NCBI RefSeq assembly: GCF_037381185.1
Contig: NZ_JARRQY010000014.1
Coordinates: forward strand, 1-57,386
Reading direction: 5' to 3'
Source of the DNA: Acidihalobacter_A sp037381185
Lineage (GTDB): Bacteria > Pseudomonadota > Gammaproteobacteria > DSM-5130 > Acidihalobacteraceae
DNA length: 57,386 nt
Below, one piece after another: positions 9,933-18,785 of this stretch. The notes beneath the pieces were generated by a model. That model had not been told where the DNA came from. It saw only the letters and a list, made by a program, of their open reading frames with translations, and ran no database searches. Within the stretch, counting starts at the first letter, position 1. Every line of letters begins with the position of its first letter. The translations under genes were made by a program, and so were the position numbers.

Positions 9933-11285
9933 ATGAGTACGGAGCGGCAGGGCCTGCTTGTAGTGGAGGACGATCCGGGTCTGACGCGCCAGTTGCGTTG
10001 GTCGCTGGAAAAATACGAACCGGTGTTCGCGGAGACGCGCGAACAGGCGCTCAACATGGTCCGCCAGCACAGCCCGGCGGTAGTGTTGCAGGATCTCGGA
10101 CTGCCGCCCGACGCCAACGGCATAGAGGAAGGCATGACCTGCTTGCAGAACATTCTGGCTCTAGCACCCGACACCAAGATCATCGTCGCCACGGGCAATG
10201 GCGACCAGACCAGCGCGGTACGGGCTATCGGCCTGGGGGCCTGGGACTTCTACCAGAAGCCGCTCGACGTCGACGTACTGGACATCATCATCGACCGGGC
10301 CCTGCAGATCTGGACGCTTGAACAGGAACACAAGGCATTGCAGCGCTCCATGAGTTCGCCACTCAGCGGACTAATCGCCAGCAGTCAGAACATGCTCAAA
10401 ATCGTCCGCTTGGTCGAAAAGGTGGCTCCGACCAATGCCACCACGCTCATTCTCGGAGAAACCGGCACCGGTAAAGAAGTCATCGCGCGGGCGCTGCACG
10501 AACTCAGCGGACGCAGCAAGGGGCGTTTCGTTGCCATCAATTGCGCCTCGATCCCGGAGACCCTGTTGGAAAGCGAATTGTTCGGTTTCGAGAAAGGCGC
10601 GTTCACCGGCGCCATAAAGCAAACTCCGGGCAAAATCGAAACAGCCGACAAGGGCACGCTGTTTCTCGACGAGATCGGTGACATGCCGCTGGAACTGCAG
10701 GCCAAGCTCCTGCGCTTTCTCCAGGAACGCGTGGTCGAACGCCTCGGCGGGCGCACCGAAATCCCCGTGGACGTACGGATTCTATGTGCCACGCACCGGG
10801 ATCTGCGCGAACAGATAAGCACCGGCGCATTTAGAGAGGATCTCTACTACCGCATCAGCGAAATCGTCATCGACATGCCGCCGGTTCGCGAACGCAACGG
10901 CGATGCCGTACCTATCGCCCAGGCGCTTCTGCGCCGGGCGAACCAGCAACATGGCCGTGCGATCCGAGGCTTCACACCGGACGCGATGATCGCCATTCAA
11001 GCATATCCATGGCCAGGCAACGTCCGCGAAATCGAAAACCGCATCAACCGGGCGGTCATCATGGCTGAAGGGCGCATGATCGATTGCGAGGACCTGGGCC
11101 TGGCGGAGGACCTTCACGATGCACCGCCCACGCTTCGTGAGGCCCGTGAAAACGCCGAGCGCGACGCGCTTGAGCGCGCCCTCAACGTAGCGGCCGGCAA
11201 TCTCACCCGGGCAGCGGAACTTCTGGGCGTTTCCAGACCAACCCTTTATGATCTGCTGAAACGCCATAGAATCAGCACAGACTGA
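9933..11285 (+). CDS. prsR: PEP-CTERM-box sigma54-dependent response regulator PrsR
   Basis: Enhancer-binding transcription activator expected to switch on sigma54 promoters of PEP-CTERM genes after phosphorylation by PrsK. The 450-residue protein has an N-terminal receiver (acidic pocket EDD at 12-14, phospho-aspartate 54 in LQDLGLP, lysine 109). An AAA+ domain follows with Walker A GETGTGKE (about 175-182) and the sigma54-contact loop GAFTGA (about 222-227). It ends in a Fis-type helix-turn-helix (NLTRAAELLGVSRPTLYDLL). All elements needed for sigma54 activation are intact. A GAGGGGAGA ribosome-binding site precedes the ATG. A strong -24/-12 promoter at 19661-19680 before the PEP-CTERM gene is a likely target. 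Confidence 0.95.
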   Translation: MSTERQGLLVVEDDPGLTRQLRWSLEKYEPVFAETREQALNMVRQHSPAVVLQDLGLPPDANGIEEGMTCLQNILALAPDTKIIVATGNGDQTSAVRAIGLGAWDFYQKPLDVDVLDIIIDRALQIWTLEQEHKALQRSMSSPLSGLIASSQNMLKIVRLVEKVAPTNATTLILGETGTGKEVIARALHELSGRSKGRFVAINCASIPETLLESELFGFEKGAFTGAIKQTPGKIETADKGTLFLDEIGDMPLELQAKLLRFLQERVVERLGGRTEIPVDVRILCATHRDLREQISTGAFREDLYYRISEIVIDMPPVRERNGDAVPIAQALLRRANQQHGRAIRGFTPDAMIAIQAYPWPGNVREIENRINRAVIMAEGRMIDCEDLGLAEDLHDAPPTLREARENAERDALERALNVAAGNLTRAAELLGVSRPTLYDLLKRHRISTD

Positions 11286-11312
11286 CGAGCGCTCCGACAA
11301 AAGGAACCCCAA

Positions 11313-14102
11313 ATGCGTATCGCAATATCCCGTTTTCTACCCTTGGCGCTCGTGCTCTCGGCAAGCCTCATGTTGGCTGGATGCGGTTCCGGCCCCAGCG
11401 AGCAGGCTCAGTTGCAGAAGGCACGCGAATACGTTTCGGCCGGGAAAAACCGCGCCGCACTCGTCGAACTGCGCAACCTAGTCAAAAAACACCCTGAAAA
11501 CCGCCAGGGCCGACTTGCCCTCGGGACGCTGCTACTGAACGTCGGCGACCCTGCTGCCGCCACCGTGCAACTGCAGCGCGCTCAAAAGCTCGGCGCACAC
11601 CCCGAGAACGTCGAGCTACCGCTCGCACGTGCATTGCTCCAGACGGGAAAATTCAAGGAAGCTCTGGCCGAACTTCATCCGGAACAGGTCACTTCGACAA
11701 AACTTCAGGCGGCCATGCTCACGGCCAAAGGTGAGGCTCAAATCGGCCTCAAACAACTGCAGGAGGCCGACAAGTCATTCGCCGCAGCCTTGGAGAAAGA
11801 CCCCCGCTTCGCACGAGCCGTGGCCGGGCAAGCCACCCTGGCGCTCATCGACAAACACCCGAAAGCGGCCATCGTCACCGCCGACAAGGCCCTCGCGCTG
11901 GACGCAAAAAACGGCCAGGCGTTAGCCATCAAGGGGATAGCCCTGCTTGAAGAAAAACTGTACACGAAGTCGGCCGAAAACCTTCAGCAGGCCTTGTCCG
12001 TGGGCACGCCGCAACTGGCGCCAGGCCAACTCTTCATGCTCCGTGCACGCCTGGTAGAGGCGCAGATCGCCACCGGTCAGCGTACCCAGGCACACAAAAA
12101 CCTCGCACTGATGTTGAAACAGTCTCCCAAGGAACCCTACGCAAACTATCTCAGTGGCCTTCTGGCGTTCCAGGAAAAAGACTACCCCACCGCCGTGCAG
12201 CACCTGCAGACCGCGCTGAACGCCAATCCCTACGACGCGAGATCCCTGACCCTGATCGGTGTTGCAGAGGCTGCTCAAAACCACGACGTACTGGCCACGA
12301 ACTACCTCAGCAGCGCGCTCGCTCAAGCATCCGACAACCCTATGGCACGCCGCCTGCTCGCCTCGATCCAGATGCGTTCCGGACATGGCCAGACGGCGCT
12401 GGATACGTTGTTCGCCCAAAAAGGCGGCGTCTCCACCAATGAAATACTGTCGCTGTTCAGTTCACCGACACAAGCGATCCAGACACTGACCACCCTCCAA
12501 AGCAAAGTTCAGAATGAACAGTACCGCGCCGCAATCGATCTCGCGCTGGCGCAGGCGTTTCTGATAAAGGGCGACTCGAAAAAAGCCTTGTCGACGCTAA
12601 GCACGCTCAAGGGCAACAGCAATACCGCCATGGATACGCAGCGCCTTACCGCCGCGGCGTTCATCCGCAACGGCGAGCCTGGCAAGGCCATCAAAATAGC
12701 CGAATCCATCGCCGCGGAGCACGGCCGCGACGTGAATGTCCTGCATCTAGCCTCGGCGATCATGCTCGCCGCTGGCTCGAACAAGGGCGCTGAAACCATA
12801 CTGCGCAAAGCCGAAAAAATTGCGCCGGACAACCCCGCCACCAGCAATGCCCTCGGCGCACTCATGCTGCGGGAAAACCGATTGGCCGAAGCGCATGGAG
12901 CGTTCGAAAACACCCTGAGGCACGCCCCCGGCAATCTACCCGCGCAGTTGGCACTCGCGCGTATCGCCGCCCAGCGCGGCCAGACCGACAAAGTTACTCA
13001 GTGGCTCGACAAGGCCAGCAGCAGCCACCCACAGACGCTCGCACCACTGGTCATTCTGACTGAGTTCCAGCTACGGCAACAGAAAACCAAGCAGGCAGTC
13101 GAGACAGCGCAGCGCGCCGTGAAGCTGGCGCCCAAGGCAGCGGCAATCCTGAGTCTGCTAGGACGTGCGCAACTAGCCGACAAGCAGAACAAAGCAGGAC
13201 TCGAAACCATCAAGGCCGCCGCAGCCGCTGCACCGAACGATCCGCGCTATGCACTGACTGTCGCCAGCGCACAATTAGCCCTCCAAAAACCCAAGGAGGC
13301 TCAGACAACGCTGACGAACATAGTCGCCAAGCATCCCAAGTTTGTCCCGGCGGTCAGGGCCCTGGCAATGCTGGAACTAGACAACAAGGACCCCGAAGCC
13401 GCCTTCAAGACAGCCGACAAACTGGCGACACGGACGACCGAAAAAGCAGCTGCGGAAGAAATCAAAGGTGACCTTTATACCCAGCAGAAACACTATGGCG
13501 AGGCTCGTACCGCCTATATGCAAGCCTTAAAACTTTCGCCATCGAGGACATTGGCGATCAAGGCCTTCGCCACAGGCCTGCGCAGTGGTTCCGACAAAGC
13601 GCTTGAGCCCCTGCTGGCCTGGTTGCAGCAACATCCGCGCGACGTCACCGCCCGCTCTACCCTCGCAAGCTACTACCAGAACGTCGGCAAATTGCAGGAT
13701 GCGGAGACACAATACCGCCTTGCGCTGAAAGATAGCCCGGATAATCCCATCGTCCTCAACAACCTCGCGTTCATCGTCGGTGAAAAGAGTGTCGATCAGG
13801 CCCTACCGCTCGCCGAAAAAGCCTACCACCTGGCGCCCAAAAGCCCCCAGATCATGGACACCTACGGTTGGCTGCTCATCCGCCAGCACCATCCTGAGAA
13901 AGCGCTTCCACTGCTGCAACAGGCCGCTGCGGCACAAAAAGACAGCCCACAGATCCAATACCATTACGCCAAGGCTCTGGCTGATACGGGGCAGAAGGCG
14001 AAAGCTGCCACATTGCTGACAGACATTCTCGGGAAAAACAAAGAATTCGAGGATAAGGCCGCGGCCGTGGCGCTGCTCAAACATCTGCAGAACGGGACTT
14101 GA
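11313..14102 (+). CDS. prsT: XrtA/PEP-CTERM system TPR-repeat lipoprotein PrsT
   Basis: Large tetratricopeptide-repeat lipoprotein (929 residues) that accompanies PrsK and PrsR in exosortase loci (TIGR02917 type). Its molecular role is not established, but a scaffold for EPS assembly or export at the periplasmic face is likely. It begins with a basic and hydrophobic signal ending in a lipobox LAGC (cysteine about 24). The rest is almost wholly alpha-helical TPR units with recurrent A-x-x-x-L-x-P-x-x-P patterns. AAGGAACC lies just before the ATG, 27 bp after prsR, so the genes are probably cotranscribed. The length is typical of the family (about 900 residues). Confidence 0.93.
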   Translation: MRIAISRFLPLALVLSASLMLAGCGSGPSEQAQLQKAREYVSAGKNRAALVELRNLVKKHPENRQGRLALGTLLLNVGDPAAATVQLQRAQKLGAHPENVELPLARALLQTGKFKEALAELHPEQVTSTKLQAAMLTAKGEAQIGLKQLQEADKSFAAALEKDPRFARAVAGQATLALIDKHPKAAIVTADKALALDAKNGQALAIKGIALLEEKLYTKSAENLQQALSVGTPQLAPGQLFMLRARLVEAQIATGQRTQAHKNLALMLKQSPKEPYANYLSGLLAFQEKDYPTAVQHLQTALNANPYDARSLTLIGVAEAAQNHDVLATNYLSSALAQASDNPMARRLLASIQMRSGHGQTALDTLFAQKGGVSTNEILSLFSSPTQAIQTLTTLQSKVQNEQYRAAIDLALAQAFLIKGDSKKALSTLSTLKGNSNTAMDTQRLTAAAFIRNGEPGKAIKIAESIAAEHGRDVNVLHLASAIMLAAGSNKGAETILRKAEKIAPDNPATSNALGALMLRENRLAEAHGAFENTLRHAPGNLPAQLALARIAAQRGQTDKVTQWLDKASSSHPQTLAPLVILTEFQLRQQKTKQAVETAQRAVKLAPKAAAILSLLGRAQLADKQNKAGLETIKAAAAAAPNDPRYALTVASAQLALQKPKEAQTTLTNIVAKHPKFVPAVRALAMLELDNKDPEAAFKTADKLATRTTEKAAAEEIKGDLYTQQKHYGEARTAYMQALKLSPSRTLAIKAFATGLRSGSDKALEPLLAWLQQHPRDVTARSTLASYYQNVGKLQDAETQYRLALKDSPDNPIVLNNLAFIVGEKSVDQALPLAEKAYHLAPKSPQIMDTYGWLLIRQHHPEKALPLLQQAAAAQKDSPQIQYHYAKALADTGQKAKAATLLTDILGKNKEFEDKAAAVALLKHLQNGT

Positions 14103-14108
14103 TCTGTC

Positions 14109-14152
14109 CCCGGCCATGGATATCATTAATTTCGACCGCATCGATGGCCGGG
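14109..14152. terminator. Hairpin downstream of prsT (possible transcription end)
   Basis: Seven bases after the prsT stop there is a perfect 9-bp inverted repeat, CCCGGCCAT at 14109-14117 and ATGGCCGGG at 14144-14152, with a 26-nt AT-rich loop. There is no T-run after it on either strand, so it is not a classical intrinsic terminator. It could protect the 3' end of the prsT message or act with a termination factor. Confidence 0.4.
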
Positions 14153-14208
14153 AGAGCCCAAACCAACAGCCACGTGTACCTGCCGCTGGCCCGTACCGCC
14201 ATCAGTGC

Positions 14209-14357
14209 CTTAACAGGCTGTTGAAATTCTACTCATGCGGCGCGATAGCGCGTCAGAATCGGGCTCTTGTGCTCATTTACACCCCGTAAACTGCGCTTTT
14301 TCGCCCGACGCTTCCTTCTCTCGCACTCGCCTGAGCGAATTTCAACAACCTGTTAAG
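14209..14357. mobile_element. 149-bp MITE-like element with 21-bp terminal inverted repeats
   Basis: The left end CTTAACAGGCTGTTGAAATTC (14209-14229, given here as CTTAACAGGC plus TGTTGAAATTC) and the right end at 14337-14357 are inverted copies over 21 bp with one mismatch. Both ends are flanked by TTAA, which could be a 4-bp target duplication, leaving inner repeats that begin CAGG. The interior has no coding potential I can support, so this would be a non-autonomous element or the joined ends of a deleted insertion sequence. It sits where the plus-strand regulatory operon meets the minus-strand modification genes. Confidence 0.6.
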
Positions 14358-14391
14358 CGAGGATACACTTGGGATATCACGCCGCGGGTGG

Positions 14392-15159
14392 TTATCCATT
14401 CTCCAGAGGTGCGCAGATGGACCCCGGGAATGCCGATCGACGCGGCAGATCGGCGGATATCGTTTCAAGCAGCGAGTCGTACAGCGCTCGCATGGATGTG
14501 TCGAGCCCCTCCACGACCTCATCGAGCGTAATGCGATAAGCGGCCCGCCTTCCATGATATTCGATCTCCGGCCCCGCCTGTTGAAACTGAATGCCGAAGC
14601 GCTTCAACAAGCGCACGAGCCGCGGTTGCATCATGGCGTATCCTAGTGTCTCATGCACCCTACGCACGTCCACAATCGCAGCCACCGACAAATAAAGCGC
14701 CAAGGGCAACAAGGGCAAACTGCGCTCCATGATCGAGATTTCATCCGGATCCATCAGCACATTCAATCCAATCGGCGAAAGCCCTTCACCTGATCGGCGC
14801 CGAAAGTTCGCGGATACCGCCAAGCGTGAAATCTCGATCAGATGATTCCTCGGTACATCGCTAAAGTCCAAAGTCTGATCATGCACCGAATAGGCCTGTT
14901 CCAGCGGCAAGATGCCTTCTAGCATATCTGCGCACAGGATTCGCACGGTACCTGCCAACTGGCCGCTAGAACGATGCTCGGCGTAGACGTGCAAGGCGGA
15001 CACGTCGAACGCATCCGCCTCGCGCTGGTTCGGACAATCCTCTTCACGTTCGTAGTGAAACTCTCGGCAGTAGACCTCCCAGCGCAAATGCTGCAAGCGC
15101 TCGATTTCCGCCCTCGTTCGCGCAATGCGCAAAGCGAAATAGCTACTAAAATTCGTCAT
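14392..15159 (-). CDS. PEP-CTERM/exosortase system-associated acyltransferase
   Basis: GNAT-fold acyltransferase (255 residues) resembling autoinducer-synthase-like proteins that accompany exosortases (TIGR03694 type). The acyl donor and acceptor are unknown. The N-terminal region has RWEVYCREFHYE, comparable to the LRxxVF region of LuxI-like enzymes. Then come LAGTVRIL, IEISRLAVSANFRRR (the conserved E-x-S-R-x-A-V core) and a C-terminal fold with HETLGYAMMQPRLVRLLKRFG. A strong GGGAGGGG ribosome-binding site fixes the ATG at 15159. It starts 30 bp after the PAPS synthetase stop, so the two are probably cotranscribed. It is probably cytoplasmic, with no signal peptide. Family assignment is good; a role in modifying a lipid, sugar or peptide is inference. 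Confidence 0.88.
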   Translation of the reverse strand: MTNFSSYFALRIARTRAEIERLQHLRWEVYCREFHYEREEDCPNQREADAFDVSALHVYAEHRSSGQLAGTVRILCADMLEGILPLEQAYSVHDQTLDFSDVPRNHLIEISRLAVSANFRRRSGEGLSPIGLNVLMDPDEISIMERSLPLLPLALYLSVAAIVDVRRVHETLGYAMMQPRLVRLLKRFGIQFQQAGPEIEYHGRRAAYRITLDEVVEGLDTSMRALYDSLLETISADLPRRSAFPGSICAPLENG

Positions 15160-15189
15160 ACTCCCCTCCCACCATCCTTAGGCGTATCC

Positions 15190-16896
15190 TCAAGCCAGAA
15201 AACCCAGCGCCTCCAGCTTGAGGAGAACACGCTGGATAGCCATTTCCGGCTGCAGGTCGCTCGTATCCAAACTTATATCGGGATCGAGCGGGGCCTCGTA
15301 TGGATCATCTATACCGGTAAATCCCTTGATCAGGCCCGCACGCGCCTTCGCGTAGAGCCCCTTACGGTCACGGGATTCACAGATATCCAAAGGGGTCGAG
15401 ACATAGACTTCCACAAAGCCCCCTACCGCCTCGATCATCTGCCGGGTCTGCCTGCGCGTACTTGCATAGGGAGCGATCGGAGCGCAAATCGCAACACCTC
15501 CATTCTTGGTGATCTCGCTTGCCACGAACCCAATCCGCCGCACATTGAGGTCACGATGCTCTTTCGAGAAGCCAAGTTCACTGGACAAATGAGTGCGCAC
15601 GACGTCACCGTCCAGCAGCGTCACCGGTCGCCCACCGGCCTCCATCAGCTTTACCAGCAGCGCGTTTGCCAAAGTAGACTTGCCCGCTCCCGACAAACCG
15701 GTGAAGAAAACCGTAAAACCCTGCTTGTGTCGCGACGGATAGGTTTGGCGCAGCTCTTCCGCGATCTCGGGATACGTGAACCAAGCAGGAATATCCAAGC
15801 CTTCGCGCAGGCGACGCCGTAACTCTGTGCCCGAGATTAAGCGAACCGTTTCACCTTCATCGACCTCGTCAACCGGCTTGTACCCCGCACGTTCCTCCAC
15901 GTAGACCATGGCCTGAAACGGCACCATTTCGATGCCCAGCTCGGCTTGGTGCTCCTTGACCAAATCCTGTGCGTCGTACGGGCCATAGAAATCCTCGCCG
16001 CTGCTGTCCTTGCCGGGACTGGCATGATCGCGGCCCACGATGAAATGGCTGCAGCCATAGTTGCGCCGGATGATCGCGTGCCACACGGCTTCACGCGGCC
16101 CCGCCATACGCATGGCCAACGGCAGTAGGGAAAGCATCGTCGTCTGCTCGGGAAAACGTCGCAGAGCGTGCTCATAGCAGCGAACTCGCGTGTAGTGGTC
16201 GACGTCACCGGGTTTGGTCAAACCCACCACCGGATGTATCAGCAGATTGGCTTCAGCGATCTGCGCGGCCCGAAAGGTCAATTCCAGATGGGCTCTATGC
16301 ATAGGATTGCGTGTCTGGAACGCCACTACACGAGACCAGCCACGGCGTTCGAACTCGCCACGCAGCTGTGCCGGAGTAAAACGTGAGGAGCGGAAATCGT
16401 AGTGTAACGGCTCGTTCACGCCGAACAACCGTCCACCCAGGTAGTACTCATCGGTCCGGTTGTACAGATAATCGACCGCCGGATGCGCGACATCGTTGCT
16501 ACCATATACAGCCTCGGCTTCTCGGGCCTTGTCCGGCCGCCAGCAAGAAGCCACCTCCATGTGTGCCACCAGTACGCCTTCAGCGTCCCGCAACTCTATC
16601 CATCCACTGTCAAGTGAAGCAGCAAAGTCTGCAGACACGTCAAGTACGATGGGCATCGGCCATAACGTGCCATCCGCCAAGCGCATCGAATCCACGACTT
16701 GGTTGTAGTCGGCTTCCGTCATGAAACCATCCAAAGGCGAAAACCCGCCATTGAGCAGCAACTCAACATCGCATAAATGCCTGGCGCTCAAGATCACGCA
16801 AGGTAAATTCTGCGGCGGATCCCCCTCCGGGAACTCAGGGGGCGCTGCATAAAGGTCCTTCAACTCTCCCCCATAGGGCGGAATCAGACGCGACAT
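15190..16896 (-). CDS. Bifunctional sulfate adenylyltransferase / adenylylsulfate kinase (PAPS synthetase)
   Basis: Makes adenosine phosphosulfate from ATP and sulfate, then phosphorylates it to PAPS, the donor for sulfotransferases and for assimilatory reduction. The 568-residue protein has an N-terminal sulfurylase (about 1-385) with QTRNPMHRAH (about 194-203) and VGRDHASPG (about 287-295). A C-terminal APS kinase follows with Walker A GLSGAGKST (about 400-408) and the DGDVVRTHLS motif. The ATG at 16896 follows AAGGAG at a good distance, so the in-frame start 42 bp upstream is rejected. The acyltransferase follows at 30 bp. A sulfotransferase at 26639-27589 in the same island would be an obvious PAPS user. 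No cysD, cysN or cysH is visible nearby. Confidence 0.95.
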   Translation of the reverse strand: MSRLIPPYGGELKDLYAAPPEFPEGDPPQNLPCVILSARHLCDVELLLNGGFSPLDGFMTEADYNQVVDSMRLADGTLWPMPIVLDVSADFAASLDSGWIELRDAEGVLVAHMEVASCWRPDKAREAEAVYGSNDVAHPAVDYLYNRTDEYYLGGRLFGVNEPLHYDFRSSRFTPAQLRGEFERRGWSRVVAFQTRNPMHRAHLELTFRAAQIAEANLLIHPVVGLTKPGDVDHYTRVRCYEHALRRFPEQTTMLSLLPLAMRMAGPREAVWHAIIRRNYGCSHFIVGRDHASPGKDSSGEDFYGPYDAQDLVKEHQAELGIEMVPFQAMVYVEERAGYKPVDEVDEGETVRLISGTELRRRLREGLDIPAWFTYPEIAEELRQTYPSRHKQGFTVFFTGLSGAGKSTLANALLVKLMEAGGRPVTLLDGDVVRTHLSSELGFSKEHRDLNVRRIGFVASEITKNGGVAICAPIAPYASTRRQTRQMIEAVGGFVEVYVSTPLDICESRDRKGLYAKARAGLIKGFTGIDDPYEAPLDPDISLDTSDLQPEMAIQRVLLKLEALGFLA

Positions 16897-17704
16897 AGAA
16901 AACGACTCCTTGTTATTGGGCGAAATGTACCCGTCCAAAGCAGCTTACGCGATTAACCCGGCTGTTCATCAACGAAACAATCCATCAACCGCCCATAATA
17001 AGCTGTCTACTCAGTACGAAACGCTCGCTTACGGTCTTATATATTTCGATCATAACGCACTGCATTCCGATTCGTATCCATCTCAAAACCACCATGGACA
17101 ATATCGACATTGATCCGTCGAATTCCTTTACAAACTCCCTTCACCGTACCCATCCGCAATCAAACCAACCAAGACAGCAGATCGAAAAATGATAAAATTT
17201 AATATAAAAAAATCAACAAGTTAAAGAACAAAAAGGAAATCAGACATCACCCACGAAGACAAAAAAAGAAAATCCGCACGAATATTGCATCTCCATTTTT
17301 TCAATGCCGGGCCGAATAAAACGACGAGGAGCTGATGTACGATCCCAAAAGACGCCTTGAATTCATCTATCAGCCCCCGTTACGCCAGAGGACAGCGGGA
17401 CGGCAGCTGTATATTTCGAGCCATCCCCGCAGACACATGGCAGTACTTGATGATTTGACGTCGTTTCGGTTTGGCGCCTTCCAATGCCGCTTCTTTGCCC
17501 GGCTAAGAAAGCAGATCTTTTCCGCCCTCCCGCTGCCCAGACCGTCTCCACCAAAAGAACGGCGACAACAGCCCCCCAAAGCCTGTGGACTTGCGCTGTC
17601 CGCCCAAGCCATGCGCTGGATGGACTGACCTTCTGTCGAACCATAATCTCAACCCAGCCACGCTTCCCCATAGGTGCTGATTCCCATATCCGCTCTGGGC
17701 TGGC
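16897..17704. other. Long AT-rich non-coding gap between PAPS synthetase and the ThiF gene
   Basis: An 808-bp stretch without a firmly supported gene. Its composition drops sharply to AT-rich at about 17,100-17,330, with A-tracts near 17,180-17,280, unlike the GC-rich surroundings. This suggests a regulatory region, acquired DNA or a decayed gene. The only candidate gene is the small frame at 17335-17628. No tRNA, hairpin terminator or sigma54 signature was recognised. Confidence 0.45.
17335..17628 (+). CDS. Possible small hypothetical protein
   Basis: A 97-codon frame starting ATG with GAGGAG three bases upstream, which is the only reason to consider it. The predicted protein is basic and rich in Arg and Pro, with no recognised domain, signal peptide or membrane segment. 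An equally long frame exists on the opposite strand (17363-17671), so coding is doubtful. If real it would be the only plus-strand gene between 14.1 and 56.3 kb. Confidence 0.2.
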   Translation: MYDPKRRLEFIYQPPLRQRTAGRQLYISSHPRRHMAVLDDLTSFRFGAFQCRFFARLRKQIFSALPLPRPSPPKERRQQPPKACGLALSAQAMRWMD

Positions 17705-18610
17705 TTACGTAGCCATTTTCTTCAAGCGTCGGCCGGCAATCGCCAAGATCAGACGCTGCAAGGGATTACGATTTCCACCAGGTCGCCAGGTACGAACCAT
17801 CTTTTGCCTGTAGGCATCGAATTGAAGCCCGGAGGGCGCATATGAAACGCGCCCCCGCCCAAGCAACAGCTTCATCGCCTCCGCGCCAGCCACCCCGGCG
17901 CACAGTTCACACGCCATGGGCGTCGACGGACCACGGCGCTCACTGAAACTCACTGCCGAGGGATCTGCAACGTAAGTTTGCTGCAATACTCGCGGCGCCA
18001 GACCGACCATAAAGCGCAACAACTGCTCGTCGAAAGTACGCCCTTCCAGATCGAAATAGTCCTCGAACGACATGCCTTGCGGATCGAAGGCCAACAGCGC
18101 CACACCCACACCGAGCGGCGCCGCAGTCAGTGCGGGGATTCCCCGCTCTCGACATGCCGCGAACACTGCCCGTCGAATATTCATCTCGAAGAAATCGAGA
18201 CCATCCACATAGAGATCGGCGCCATCAAGAAAGCGCCCTAGATTCTCTTTGCTGACGCCCTCGGGGAAGCCCTGAACTTCGGCTCCGGGATTGATATCCC
18301 GCGCCATGCGTGTAATCACATCGAGCTTGGGCTCACCCATAGTCGAGCAAAAGGCCCCGGCCTGGCGATTCATGTTAACCAAGGCAAAAGAATCCATATC
18401 AGCGAGGTTAAAGCGCTGAATACCCAAGCGGGCTAGTGTCATCACATGCGAGCCGCCCACACCACCCAAGCCTGCCACCGCTACGCAACGACCTTTCAAC
18501 AACTCGCGTTCACCACGAGTGATCCAACCGATCGTGCGTGAGAATGCCTCGTCATAGTCGAAATTCAATGCTGGGTGACCTCTCTTTGACCTAATAGGTG
18601 CTACCGACAT
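17705..18610 (-). CDS. ThiF/E1-like adenylyltransferase
   Basis: E1-superfamily enzyme (301 residues) expected to bind ATP and adenylate a carboxylate, as ThiF, MoeB and ubiquitin-activating enzymes do. Visible are the nucleotide-binding glycine loop VAGLGGVGGSH (about residues 45-55), the FNLADMDSFALVNMNRQ segment with the conserved D and N-x-N-R-Q motif, and a C-terminal half with the CELCAGVAG segment. The paired CxxC zinc sites of MoeB are not evident, so it is probably not a canonical ThiF or MoeB. It lies directly downstream of the PEP-CTERM substrate and near a nitroreductase. Fused ThiF-nitroreductase proteins are known (Mycobacterium Rv1355c/MoeY type), which supports a joint function. 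The substrate is unknown. Confidence 0.85.
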   Translation of the reverse strand: MSVAPIRSKRGHPALNFDYDEAFSRTIGWITRGERELLKGRCVAVAGLGGVGGSHVMTLARLGIQRFNLADMDSFALVNMNRQAGAFCSTMGEPKLDVITRMARDINPGAEVQGFPEGVSKENLGRFLDGADLYVDGLDFFEMNIRRAVFAACRERGIPALTAAPLGVGVALLAFDPQGMSFEDYFDLEGRTFDEQLLRFMVGLAPRVLQQTYVADPSAVSFSERRGPSTPMACELCAGVAGAEAMKLLLGRGRVSYAPSGLQFDAYRQKMVRTWRPGGNRNPLQRLILAIAGRRLKKMAT

Positions 18611-18683
18611 TATGGCGCAACAATCCAGGAACTTCGCTTCGCGTTATCCCGTAAGGAGAGGCAGAAACTGTGAGGGAACAGCC

Positions 18684-18714
18684 AGAAAAAACTGAGGCGC
18701 CACGAGGGCGCCTC
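18684..18714 (-). terminator. Intrinsic terminator of the PEP-CTERM gene
   Basis: Read on the minus strand, the inverted repeat GAGGCGCC-CTCGT-GGCGCCTC (18694-18714) is followed by A-G-T6 (18686-18692). A GC stem followed by a U-run about 70 bp past the PEP-CTERM stop codon is a classical intrinsic terminator. It separates the sorting substrate from the downstream ThiF gene. Confidence 0.85.
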
Positions 18715-18785
18715 CAAAAGATCGGCCGACAGATCTTGCTTATGAAACGTCGCCCGAAACCCTAGCCATACTACAAAATCAAAAA

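Noticed and set aside
14235..14531. 98-codon plus-strand frame over the inverted-repeat element
   Set aside because: Crosses the element end and the 3' part of the acyltransferase gene; no ribosome-binding site or domain.
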